23,076 nt of DNA from CAZIIK01 sp964539235 (lineage in GTDB: Bacteria; Pseudomonadota; Gammaproteobacteria; Francisellales; CACEW01), in assembly GCA_964539235.1 (NCBI GenBank), contig CAZIIK010000048.1, forward strand, positions 1-23,076, written 5' to 3'. The first letter of the stretch is position 1. Each line of letters begins with the position of its first letter. Shown here one piece after another: positions 7,483-15,118 of this stretch. The position numbers and the translations under genes were made by a program. The notes under the pieces were generated by a model. That model had not been told where the DNA came from, searched no databases, and saw only the letters and a list, made by a program, of their open reading frames with translations.

Positions 7483-8355
7483 TTAGGCGAGCAATGTGTT
7501 GGATTTAATGATCAGCGGATAACGCTTAGCGACCAAAATAGTGGCGAATAATGCGATAGCAATGCCGAGCAATTCAATGTGGGTATGACGAATAACATCC
7601 AATTGCTCGATAAAAATGATCACCGGCATAAAGGCAAAGCTGACAGCAACGGTATTGTGTCCAACATAGGCCACAGCTTTTTGTGAGCAGTAAACTGGGA
7701 GTATGTTGAGACTGAGGACGATGCTGGCACCCAAAAGGGCTAAATGCCAGTGAGTGAGTAATAAGGTGAATTGAAAATATGGTGCCAAACAGAGTGCAAT
7801 ACCAGCCAACAATACAAAGCGTAATACCATGATTTCACTGGTGGTGGCTTGGTGCGTTTGGATGTAACGGCTGGAGAGGCGTAGGACTTGAAAGCCGCCG
7901 ATAGGGCCAAGCAGTGCCAATAAGGTATAAGGTGTTGTGTGGATGCCAACATAAAGTGTGATGCCTGTCATTAAAAAATAGAGTGCACACCAGGCGCTGC
8001 GTTTTTCGAGTGCCGCAATGCCTGCCATGCCGGCAGAGAAAATGAGGCAATATACAATTGGGTGGACGCCATGAATTTCACACAGGAAAACAGGTGCGAC
8101 CATGACAAATACGTAAATGCTGAAGCGGATAAACAGGCCAATATCACGTTGAATGACTTTAGCAATATAGGCCCAACGTTTTACAGTCAATGCTCCAAAC
8201 ACAATGTCGGATAGCACAAAGGTTAGTGCCGTCATGGTGGCGCTATTAATCAAGCATTTGAAGACCAGTAAGTAACCCAATGTCTGCAGCAAAATCGAGG
8301 TTATGACGAATGCATAGCCCTGTAGTTGCTTGCCAGATTGACGTAACGTGATCAT
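7483..8355 (-). CDS. DMT/EamA-like transporter, last gene of the ATP-grasp operon
   Basis: A 290-aa very hydrophobic protein with about ten predicted membrane segments and basic loops, the size and topology of drug/metabolite superfamily exporters. It lacks a sharp EamA signature, so the family call is moderate. Its ATG overlaps the stop of the upstream ATP-grasp gene by 4 nt, implying coupled translation. In this operon it is the natural candidate to export, or less likely import, the product of the two ATP-grasp ligases. The reading frame is intact even though the first operon gene is frameshifted. Confidence 0.65.
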   Translation of the reverse strand: MITLRQSGKQLQGYAFVITSILLQTLGYLLVFKCLINSATMTALTFVLSDIVFGALTVKRWAYIAKVIQRDIGLFIRFSIYVFVMVAPVFLCEIHGVHPIVYCLIFSAGMAGIAALEKRSAWCALYFLMTGITLYVGIHTTPYTLLALLGPIGGFQVLRLSSRYIQTHQATTSEIMVLRFVLLAGIALCLAPYFQFTLLLTHWHLALLGASIVLSLNILPVYCSQKAVAYVGHNTVAVSFAFMPVIIFIEQLDVIRHTHIELLGIAIALFATILVAKRYPLIIKSNTLLA

Positions 8356-9602
8356 GCAAATACTCCGAGTTTGCCTTGCTGTCTAATGGCTTGGAAATAT
8401 TGATATAACTGTGCGTAGTGTTCGCTGTGTACAGTCACTTCAACTAATTTGTCAAAACATGAAGTAGGTGGCCTGCACACAGTGCCTTTTTGCGGCGCTG
8501 ATACAACGGTATAAGCAGACTCAGGGATGGGTAGGTTAAACCCTTTGTATTGACCTGCTTCTGCGGGAATGTATACCGAAAAACGATTCGCTGTTTGCAG
8601 TTGAATCTCGTCTGCTGTGACAACGTCCATCGCTAAGTCCAGCTGTAAGGCAGATTGCCAGTAACCAGTTTTAAATTGGAATCCAGTATGCACCGGTGGT
8701 CCGGCTTGGCGGCAGGCGATTTCAAGGAAAATTACTTCGCCACGTTGTGTTACAAGGTATTCCGCATGAAATGACCCATTGATGGGGAATGCATTCAATA
8801 CAGATTCATTAAAATCACTTAAGACTGCAAAGTGTGGATGCTCTGGTTCAACGGCAATCGAGCCTGATGGCAAGCCCGCATAAAATTCTTTTAATGGATG
8901 TAGATATTCATTAATGGTATAGACCGCGGTTTGGTGGTCTTTTTTAATGCTGTCGACATGGTAAAGCGTACCGTTAATAAATTCCTCAACTTGGAAGCGT
9001 CCAGGTATTGGATTGGTCGCGAGGAACTGTGCATATTCTGCTGCATTTTTAATTTGGAATACGTCAACTGATCCTGCTGAATCAATCGGTTTGATAATTA
9101 ATTCTGGGCCAATGCTGTTGCACAGCGTCGCATAATTATCGGTGGTTTCTAACGGCTTGAATCGTGGTGTACGAATCCCTGTGGCTTGCACATGCTGCTT
9201 CATCTTCACTTTGTCGCGTAGCAGCGGAGTATAGTCAAAGTCAGTGGCGAATGCGTGTAGGCCTTTGCCAGCCAGCGCAATATTTTCGAGGTTGCCTTCA
9301 TCTGTGCTGAAAACAAAACACTGTTCTGGGCCATATTGTGTGCTGTATTGTTGAATCAGTGCGGCTAAGACCTCTGTTTTATGCAATGTGAATAAGTCAA
9401 CGGTGCCGGCTGTTTCTACAAAGTGACATACGTCAAACGCTTGCGCATCTTCTGCGGGTAAAGCCTGTTGTTGTGCTTGATCCAAAATCAATACTTTACA
9501 GTAGTCATTTAACTGATCGCGCAGCACCGGCATATACAGCTGTACTTGCATGGGTCGTGTGGCAATCAAAATAATAACGCCCTGAAGTATGTCGTTGTTC
9601 AT
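8352..9602 (-). CDS. ATP-grasp ligase (second of a pair)
   Basis: A 416-aa protein of the carbamoyl-phosphate-synthetase-like ATP-grasp superfamily, which joins a carboxylate to an amine, amino acid or similar nucleophile through an acyl phosphate. An N-terminal Rossmann-like part (1-125) is followed by the ATP-binding lysine segment LIIKPIDSAGS (168-178), QVEEFINGTLYHVD with E206/E207, and the metal-binding segment VIFLEIACR (290-298). The usual E-x-N metal motif reads E-I-A here, so the Asn ligand is replaced. The start ATG has AGGA 8-9 nt upstream and lies 4 nt after the stop of the preceding ATP-grasp gene. It overlaps the transporter gene by 4 nt. The substrate is not predictable; an amino-acid ligase or dipeptide synthase is one possibility. 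Confidence 0.8.
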   Translation of the reverse strand: MNNDILQGVIILIATRPMQVQLYMPVLRDQLNDYCKVLILDQAQQQALPAEDAQAFDVCHFVETAGTVDLFTLHKTEVLAALIQQYSTQYGPEQCFVFSTDEGNLENIALAGKGLHAFATDFDYTPLLRDKVKMKQHVQATGIRTPRFKPLETTDNYATLCNSIGPELIIKPIDSAGSVDVFQIKNAAEYAQFLATNPIPGRFQVEEFINGTLYHVDSIKKDHQTAVYTINEYLHPLKEFYAGLPSGSIAVEPEHPHFAVLSDFNESVLNAFPINGSFHAEYLVTQRGEVIFLEIACRQAGPPVHTGFQFKTGYWQSALQLDLAMDVVTADEIQLQTANRFSVYIPAEAGQYKGFNLPIPESAYTVVSAPQKGTVCRPPTSCFDKLVEVTVHSEHYAQLYQYFQAIRQQGKLGVFA

Positions 9603-9606
9603 CAGC

Positions 9607-10862
9607 CTAATCCTTTAAGCATTCAGCGGATGCTTCTAGTTGGATCAGGGCTTTTGTATCCTGTTCAATAGTCTTTAAGTCGGCACCTGCCAGTAGAACT
9701 AGCATGACCGTATCGATTAATGTTTTGGCGGCGGGTTCGTCAGTTGTGCAGCTGGGTTTCAATACCGTGCTTTTGGCATAGCTGGACAATGTTTGAATGG
9801 CACTTAGATCAATATGACTATATGGGCATCGGCGATTTTTAAAGAAAAATAAGCGTTGGTGAATTGACTGGTTTTGTGCGCTTTGAGGTCGATTTTCCAA
9901 CATTTTGACATAAGCATCTACTTGGTCGGTGTTGTAACGAATACATGACATCAGGTTGACGTAGCCGTAGGCACCAGAAATGCGCGGGTTAATTTCAATT
10001 AATTTATATTCACCACTCTCAGTGCGCATGATTTCAACATGACCGAGGCCATTACGCATACCCAGTGCTTCTAAGCAGTTTGAGACATAGCGTTTTGCAT
10101 CACGAATTTCAGGTGCATGTAGGTCGACGCCATCCAGATAATGGTATTCAAAAGTCGGGCTGTCGTAGTCTTTGGTATAACGGCCTGCTGCGGTGAAGTG
10201 ATGCTGTCCATTAAACGACGATAGGTCAAAATAAAACTCTTCACCTTTAATTTTTTCTTGCACTAAGTGGTCGCAGTTGAGAAAGAGCTGGTTTTTATCA
10301 CCGCGATAATAAGCTTCAATCTCGGCAAAATCTCGGCAATGGTTTTGGGCGCAATAACACCTACTGTGCCAGCACTGCCACTGTCAGGTTTGATGACGAT
10401 CTGTTGTTGATGCTGCTTGAAAAAGGCAATCGTTTTGGCAATTTTTGTATCGATTGTTTCTGGGCTGAGTACTTTGGCTTGTCGAATGGCACTAATGTTG
10501 CAATGCTTAAGTTGTTCGTTCATCCAGAATTTTTCTGCACGCAGATGTGTGCTGGTTGGGCAGTTTGCATACCTTGGGAATAGTTTGTTAATCAAAGTTT
10601 CTGCGTAGGGGAGCGATGCGCCGAGTCCAGCAATACCATGCACAATGTCATATTGCTGATGGAGTTGCTGGAGCATGGCAATATCTTGTTCGCATTGCCC
10701 GCTAGACTGTAGAACGCGTTCAAAAATACCTTCTTTGATTTTTAGATAGTCCAGGTTGGGTAAGGTTTGTAGCGCGATTACGCCGTAGCCCAACTGATCA
10801 AAACGTTTAGCTAGGTATTCAGAAGACACCATGGGATCAACAACAACAATGGCTTTTTTCAT
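9607..10862 (-). pseudogene. ATP-grasp ligase (first of a pair), frameshifted by an 11-bp tandem duplication
   Basis: The N-terminal half (10862 to about 10339) reads MKKAIVVVDPMVSSEYLAKR and reaches the ATP-binding segment IVIKPDSGSAGTVGV. It then runs out of frame to a TAG at 10265-10263. The C-terminal half resumes in another frame with EAYYRGDKNQLF, LVQEKIKGEEFYFDL and the Mg-binding motif KLIEINPRISG, ending at 9607. Removing one copy of the perfect 11-bp repeat at 10318-10339 restores one continuous 414-aa ORF, nearly the length of its 416-aa partner. All ATP-grasp motifs, including the canonical E-x-N, are otherwise preserved, so the lesion is recent or reversible. Start: ATG at 10862 with AGGAAG about 7 nt upstream. 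A GTG at 10263 could start the C-terminal half alone. Confidence 0.85.
10318..10339. repeat. Perfect 11-bp tandem duplication causing a frameshift
   Basis: AATCTCGGCAA occurs twice, head to tail, at 10318-10328 and 10329-10339 (plus strand). Because 11 is not a multiple of 3, the extra copy shifts the frame of the ATP-grasp gene; deleting one unit joins ...TIAEI to EAYYRGD... in frame. Confidence 0.95.
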
Positions 10863-10877
10863 ATGTTTTCTTCCTGT

Positions 10878-10897
10878 TGGCATAGCAGGCTATGCCA
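10878..10897. promoter_or_regulatory. 20-bp palindrome just upstream of the ATP-grasp operon
   Basis: TGGCATAGC-AG-GCTATGCCA has perfect 9-bp arms around 2 bp and ends 15 bp before the ATG, immediately upstream of the ribosome site. The short centre and full symmetry fit a dimeric repressor operator better than an RNA hairpin. No regulator gene is adjacent and no matching site was noticed elsewhere in the window. Confidence 0.5.
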
Positions 10898-11198
10898 GCG
10901 TTATTCAACAAATTAGGCAAGGTCATTTTATGATTTAATGTGACATTGATCTGCTTTAATTGTTATTGTTTTTTTATGTATTATTATTTATTTTAAGGTC
11001 GGCTTAAAATATTTTTTCATATTTTATTTCCGGTTTATTAAGTTTTGATTAAAAACCAAAATGGTGCTGTAACTGGCTATTTTTTAAGGTTTCTGCAGAT
11101 TGTCTGAGACCTTTCTTTATATCGATTATTAAGTGTCTTGTATGTCTCTATTAATTGCTTTACTGTGCATCGAGTTTAAAAATAAAAAGTGTGAATAC
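10898..11198. other. AT-rich intergenic region between the ATP-grasp operon and orn
   Basis: About 300 bp without a convincing gene, strongly AT-rich with several T-runs. It must hold the divergent promoters of the ATP-grasp operon and orn. An imperfect inverted repeat (GGTTTATTAA ... TTAAAAACC, 11032-11057) is visible. A weak plus-strand promoter candidate for orn is TTGTCT (11100-11105) with GATTAT 18 bp later. Nothing else stands out. Confidence 0.4.
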
Positions 11199-11756
11199 AT
11201 GAAGCTCGGCAAAGATCGTTTGATTTGGATTGATTTAGAGATGACCGGATTAGAGCCTACGGTTGATTGCATTTTAGAGATTGCAACAGTCGTAACTGAT
11301 GGTCATTTATCTGTGATTGAAGAAGGGCCTGTTGTGGCTATCCACCAGTCAGATGATGTGTTGGCGGGTATGAATGCCTGGTGTCAGAAGCAGCATAAAC
11401 GTTCGGGTTTGGTGACGCGTGTGCGTGACAGTCAGATGTCAACTGAGACGGCAGAAGCTGAAACCTTAGCGTTTTTGAAAAAGCATGTGAAAGCGGGTGT
11501 ATCGCCAATGTGTGGTAATAGTGTGTGGCAAGATCGTCGTTTCTTGGCAAAGTATATGCCAACCCTAGAAGCTTATTTTCATTATCGACTCATTGATGTC
11601 AGTACGTTGAAAGAGTTGTCTAAACGCTGGATGCCAAAAGTATATGGTGGCTTTGAGAAAAAATCACGTCACTTAGCATTAGCCGATATCCACGATTCGA
11701 TTGATGAGCTGAAGTACTATCGACAGCATTTGTTGCATGAAGCATGTGCGCAATAA
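11199..11756 (+). CDS. orn: Oligoribonuclease
   Basis: A 3'-to-5' exoribonuclease that degrades di- to penta-ribonucleotides, including pGpG from c-di-GMP turnover, in the cytoplasm. The 185-aa product is the usual size. The DEDDh catalytic residues fall at D12, E14 (IDLEMTG), D112 (WQDRRFL), H158 and D163, the same numbers as in E. coli Orn, which fixes the start at this ATG although its ribosome site is weak. The open frame extends 66 nt further upstream but that extension has no counterpart in the family. The gene is transcribed towards rpoH, with 47 bp between the converging stops. Confidence 0.97.
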   Translation: MKLGKDRLIWIDLEMTGLEPTVDCILEIATVVTDGHLSVIEEGPVVAIHQSDDVLAGMNAWCQKQHKRSGLVTRVRDSQMSTETAEAETLAFLKKHVKAGVSPMCGNSVWQDRRFLAKYMPTLEAYFHYRLIDVSTLKELSKRWMPKVYGGFEKKSRHLALADIHDSIDELKYYRQHLLHEACAQ

Positions 11757-11803
11757 TTTGTTTACGTAAAGGCCTCAGTTACTTTGTTATATGATTCGCT
11801 GGC

Positions 11804-12682
11804 CTAAGCAAAATTAGCCTTGAGTTGGCGCAGGGCCTGGGCTTCAATCTGGCGGATACGCTCAGCTGATACACCATGCTTATCTGCCAGATCATGCAAA
11901 GTTGCTTTCTTTTCTGTTAACCAACGGCTCTCCACAATTGCTTTGCTGCGTGTGTCTAGGGCATCTAAGCCTCGACGCAGTGCGGTCAATTGATTGTCTT
12001 CAGATTGGCTTGTTGCGACGGCGTCTTGAGGATCCAGGTCCGGTGCGGCGAAGTATTGTGAAGGTGAGAATGTAAAAGTGGATTCATCAGCTGCATCGGG
12101 CGCATCAAATGCTTCGTCATAGGCATTGAGACGTTTTTCCATTTCCAAGACTTCACTGGGTTTAACCGACAGCGCTTCAGCAACTGTATTGACTTCATCC
12201 TGTGAGAACCAGCCGAGGCGTTTTTTGGCATTGCGCAGATTAAAGAATAATTTGCGTTGTGCTTTGGTGGTTGCAATTTTAACGATACGCCAGTTTTTGA
12301 TAATGAATTCATGAATTTCGGCTTTGATCCAATGCACAGCAAAAGAGACCAAACGTACGCCAACTTCTGGATCAAAGCGTTTAACCGCTTTCATTAGGCC
12401 AATATTGCCTTCCTGAATGAGGTCGGCCATTTGCAACCCATAGCCTTTAAAACCACGTGCAATTTTAATGACAAAGCGCAAATGTGGCATGATTAAGCGT
12501 TGCGCCGCTTGTAGGTCATTTTGTGCGCGCAGACGCTTAGCAAAACTTTGTTCTTCTTCGAGAGTCAACATCGGTACCTGGTTAGCAAAATGAATGTAGG
12601 ATTCCAAACTGCCGGCCGGTGTTAGGTCAAACGAGAAGGGCAGAGTATTGCGATATGGCATCAATGCATTGGCGTTTGTCAT
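11804..12682 (-). CDS. rpoH: Heat-shock sigma factor RpoH (sigma-32)
   Basis: A 292-aa sigma-70-family factor that directs RNA polymerase to heat-shock promoters. Region 2 is clear (DLIQEGNIGLMKAVKRFDP at 87-105, then the -10-recognition helix with HWIKAEIHEFI). The RpoH-specific box QRKLFFNLR is at 142-150 and separates it from other sigma factors. Region 4 ends in the helix-turn-helix HGVSAERIRQIEAQALRQL. The start ATG at 12682 has AGGAG 8 nt upstream; a 12-residue in-frame extension would run into the promoter. A CIRCE operator overlaps the promoter (12712-12738). The ftsYEX genes that often precede rpoH in gammaproteobacteria are not here. Confidence 0.96.
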   Translation of the reverse strand: MTNANALMPYRNTLPFSFDLTPAGSLESYIHFANQVPMLTLEEEQSFAKRLRAQNDLQAAQRLIMPHLRFVIKIARGFKGYGLQMADLIQEGNIGLMKAVKRFDPEVGVRLVSFAVHWIKAEIHEFIIKNWRIVKIATTKAQRKLFFNLRNAKKRLGWFSQDEVNTVAEALSVKPSEVLEMEKRLNAYDEAFDAPDAADESTFTFSPSQYFAAPDLDPQDAVATSQSEDNQLTALRRGLDALDTRSKAIVESRWLTEKKATLHDLADKHGVSAERIRQIEAQALRQLKANFA

Positions 12683-12708
12683 GTTGCGGCTCCTAATTTT
12701 AAGCGGGT

Positions 12709-12738
12709 ATTTTAGCACTCTTTGACCTTGAGTGCTAG
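12709..12738 (-). promoter_or_regulatory. CIRCE element (HrcA operator) overlapping the rpoH promoter
   Basis: Plus-strand TTAGCACTC at 12712-12720, a 9-bp spacer, and GAGTGCTAG at 12730-12738 match the CIRCE consensus TTAGCACTC-N9-GAGTGCTAA at 17 of 18 positions. On the minus strand the arm runs into TAAAAT (12714-12709), a good -10 box placing transcription start about 20 nt before the rpoH ATG. A bound HrcA dimer would block this promoter. The -35 is weak. hrcA itself is not in the window. Confidence 0.85.
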
Positions 12739-12792
12739 TTTCCTGAAGTGTCTAATTCAGTCAAGATCTACCTTCTTTTGCGCAGAACTGCG

Positions 12793-12801
12793 TGCTACAA
12801 T
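12793..12801 (+). promoter_or_regulatory. Extended -10 promoter for the ClC gene
   Basis: TG-C-TACAAT is an extended -10 (TGnTATAAT-like). The predicted start near 12808 lies 25 nt before the ATG at 12833 and downstream of the furthest possible upstream start of the frame, supporting the shorter protein. The -35 is weak, as is usual with extended -10 promoters. Confidence 0.45.
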
Positions 12802-12832
12802 CCGCCGCGCAAAATATGCACAGCATTCTCAG

Positions 12833-14146
12833 ATGAAATTCAAGCACAAACGTCTTCTCAATGAATCGAAAAGGATGTTGTCGGTTAAGAACTGGCGGCG
12901 ACGTTTACTTTTCTGGTGTGGCGGCTTAGCCGTTGGGTTGATTTGTGTCTTATTTGCCGTAGTATGTGATCGGATTAACCGTGATTTTATGCGTTTTGTT
13001 GTCGAACACCCTTATTGGCCGTTGTTGATTACGCCCATTGGTTTTATGTTGATTGTCACCATTATGCGTTATCTATTTCAAGGTGCTGAGGGCAGTGGTA
13101 TTCCCCAAGTAATGGCTGCCTTACAGATCAGCAGTGTCAAAACGCGAGCGCGGTTAGTGAGCTGGCGAATTGCCATCGGTAAATTTTTTCTTACCGCTCT
13201 GGGCTTTGTATCCGGAGCATCGATCGGTCGCGAAGGCCCAACCATTCAAATGAGTGCTTCGATCATGCAGGCATTGGGCAAATGGGGGAATTTCCATCGC
13301 CACGATATGGAGCGAGGCCTTTTGCTGGCAGGTGGTGCAGCCGGTATTGCGGCAGCGTTTAACGCACCGTTGGCAGGGATTGTCTTTGCTATTGAAGAGT
13401 TGAGCGGTTCTTTTGAAAAGGGGGTCAGCGGTACCATTATCACGACTGTGGTGTTGTGTGGTTTAGTTGCGCAATATTTACTGGGTAATTATCACTATTT
13501 CGGGACCAGTGCTGCTGCATTGGATGTGTTGCGCTGCGGTTGGTTACCGATTTTGTTAATGGCTTTGTTTGGCGGGACACTTGGTGCTTTATTTAGTTTG
13601 CTGTTGATTCGGATTTCTTCCTTAATGGCCAGTATCGTGCGCCGTCATCCTATTTGGTTGGCAGGTTTATTAGGGTTTGCGGTTGCCTTGATTGGGGTAT
13701 TTTCCCACGGTGCTACTTTTGGCAGCGGGTATGCTGCGGCTAAAGCCATTATCACGAATCACCAGGCATCTGCCGTTGTGACGGCTTATGGGCCATTAAA
13801 GCTACTGGCAACACTGATTACCTATCTTTCTGGTTTGCCAGGTGGGATTTTTGCACCATCGCTATCTGCAGGTGCAGGGTTTGGCCAATTATTTGCGCAT
13901 TTCTTCCCAGCACATTTTCATGATGCGGTCATTTTGTTGTGCACGGTGGCGTATTTTTCTGGTGTGGTGCAAAGCCCAATTACCTGCTTTGTGATTGTAT
14001 TAGAAATGACTGACACCACTACGGGGAATATGTTATTACCCATTATGCTCACTTCAGTCATGGCGACAGGGATTTCAAAAATGATCTGTCGTGAGCCGCT
14101 CTACCATGCTTTAGCACAGCGTTATTTAGCTTTATTGAAGACTTAG
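12833..14146 (+). CDS. ClC-family chloride channel / Cl-/H+ antiporter
   Basis: A 437-aa inner-membrane protein moving chloride, probably in exchange for protons, as in acid-stress resistance. Signatures: GSGIP (87-91), G-R-E-G-P (132-136) with the gating glutamate E134, an inner glutamate pair FAIEEL (188-189) matching the proton-path glutamate of ClC-ec1, GGIFAP (337-342), and a Tyr near the C-terminus (EPLYHAL) where the selectivity tyrosine lies. These favour an antiporter over a channel. There are no CBS domains. The start is uncertain: the frame is open to 12722, and an ATG at 12875 is also possible; neither 12833 nor 12875 has a strong ribosome site. 12833 is chosen from the promoter position. 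It converges with the EamA pseudogene, the two stop codons overlapping. Confidence 0.9.
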   Translation: MKFKHKRLLNESKRMLSVKNWRRRLLFWCGGLAVGLICVLFAVVCDRINRDFMRFVVEHPYWPLLITPIGFMLIVTIMRYLFQGAEGSGIPQVMAALQISSVKTRARLVSWRIAIGKFFLTALGFVSGASIGREGPTIQMSASIMQALGKWGNFHRHDMERGLLLAGGAAGIAAAFNAPLAGIVFAIEELSGSFEKGVSGTIITTVVLCGLVAQYLLGNYHYFGTSAAALDVLRCGWLPILLMALFGGTLGALFSLLLIRISSLMASIVRRHPIWLAGLLGFAVALIGVFSHGATFGSGYAAAKAIITNHQASAVVTAYGPLKLLATLITYLSGLPGGIFAPSLSAGAGFGQLFAHFFPAHFHDAVILLCTVAYFSGVVQSPITCFVIVLEMTDTTTGNMLLPIMLTSVMATGISKMICREPLYHALAQRYLALLKT

Positions 14147-15065
14147 GGTCTCTTTTTTAGGCGTTTTATTTTTTTTGCGCTCGTGTTTGAGTAATAAATT
14201 AACCAAGCGCCGAGTAAGGCACATGCGCCGCCTATAAAAGATAAAGGGGGCGGCATTTCGCTTAGTACCAACCAGCCCAAAATCGTAGTCAGAATCGGCG
14301 CAGTATATAATCCGGATGTTGCTTGCGTGACAGGCATGTACTTAATGGCGATGCTCCAGCAGGTATATGAAATGGCGCCAGGAAAAACACCCAGGTAAAG
14401 TATGGCCCAAGTGGTATAGGCAGGTGCATGTAACATATCATGCCAAGCGCGTGGTGCCCAGAAAATAGTGGCTAATGCGCCACCCCAGATGCCATAGCTA
14501 GCAATTTCTAACGGCTGAAATTTTGTCAGAAAAGGCTTTTGTGCTGTGATATAGATGGCGCCTGCAAGTGCAGCCAAACAAATGGCCAGCACACTATTAT
14601 TAAACTCTATATGTTGGTTGGTTTTGGCGATAAAAATAACAATCAAACCTAATATTGCGATGCTGATGCCTAGCCAGCCGAGTTTGGGTAAGCGTTCGCC
14701 CAGAAATAACACGGCAATGATGGTCGCGAAAACAGGGATTGTTGCAATGATAAAGCCGGAAATGGCAGCTATCACATGTTGCTCACCCATCATGTTGCTC
14801 ACCCATATTGAGCATGACGTTGTAAAAACCAATGCCAAGGCCACCATTTGCTAACATGAGCAGAGCTTCAAGTAGCGTAGGACGTTGTTTGTTTTTAATC
14901 GATAGAAAAAACCAACAACATAATTATCGAGGCGACACAATAGCGAAAAAAGCCCATGGCCATGGGTGTGTAGCCTTGCAAGCCGATGCGAATACCAACG
15001 TAGGAAGAGGACCAGAATGAGACCGTGGTACCTAATGCAAGATAAGCGGTTAATTTAGCATTCAT
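14143..15065 (-). pseudogene. EamA/DMT-family permease broken by two frameshifts
   Basis: The pieces reassemble into one 301-aa, ten-segment permease of the EamA family. The N-terminal piece (15065 to about 14910, starting MNAKLTAYLALG) runs to a stop after LLVFSID. The middle piece in a second frame reads SIKNKQRPTLLEAL and GGLGIGFYNVMLNMGEQH. The C-terminal piece in a third frame reads VIAAISGFIIATIPVF through FLGERL to the end at 14143. The first shift is explained by one extra base in the A6 run at 14906-14911 (T6 on the coding strand). The second is explained by the 16-bp tandem duplication at 14775-14806. Correcting both gives exactly 302 codons including stop. The transport substrate is unknown. 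The terminal stop overlaps the stop of the convergent ClC gene. Confidence 0.85.
14775..14806. repeat. Perfect 16-bp tandem duplication causing a frameshift
   Basis: CATGTTGCTCACCCAT occurs twice, head to tail, at 14775-14790 and 14791-14806. Removing one copy joins NMGEQH to VIAAISGF in the EamA gene. The copies are identical, so the event is recent or is kept homogeneous. Confidence 0.95.
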
Positions 15066-15084
15066 GAGCAGTCGTGAGTGCAAT

Positions 15085-15108
15085 ATGCGCCACATCAAAG
15101 TGGCGCAT
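15085..15108 (-). terminator. Stem-loop after ppiB (possible terminator)
   Basis: ATGCGCCAC-ATCAAA-GTGGCGCAT has perfect 9-bp arms and lies 10 nt past the ppiB stop. There is no clear U-run on the minus strand, so it may be a weak or 3'-protecting structure rather than a full intrinsic terminator. It lies just ahead of the EamA pseudogene. Confidence 0.5.
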
Positions 15109-15118
15109 GAATTTAATT

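Noticed and set aside
9607..10862. Two separate ATP-grasp half genes forming a split enzyme
   Set aside because: The exact 11-bp duplication explains the break, the C-terminal half has no convincing ribosome site, and the out-of-frame tail of the N-terminal half has no protein-like character.
11757..11803. Bidirectional terminator between orn and rpoH (AGGCC ... GGCCT)
   Set aside because: Only a 5-bp stem with a loop of about 27 nt and no U-tract; too weak to call.
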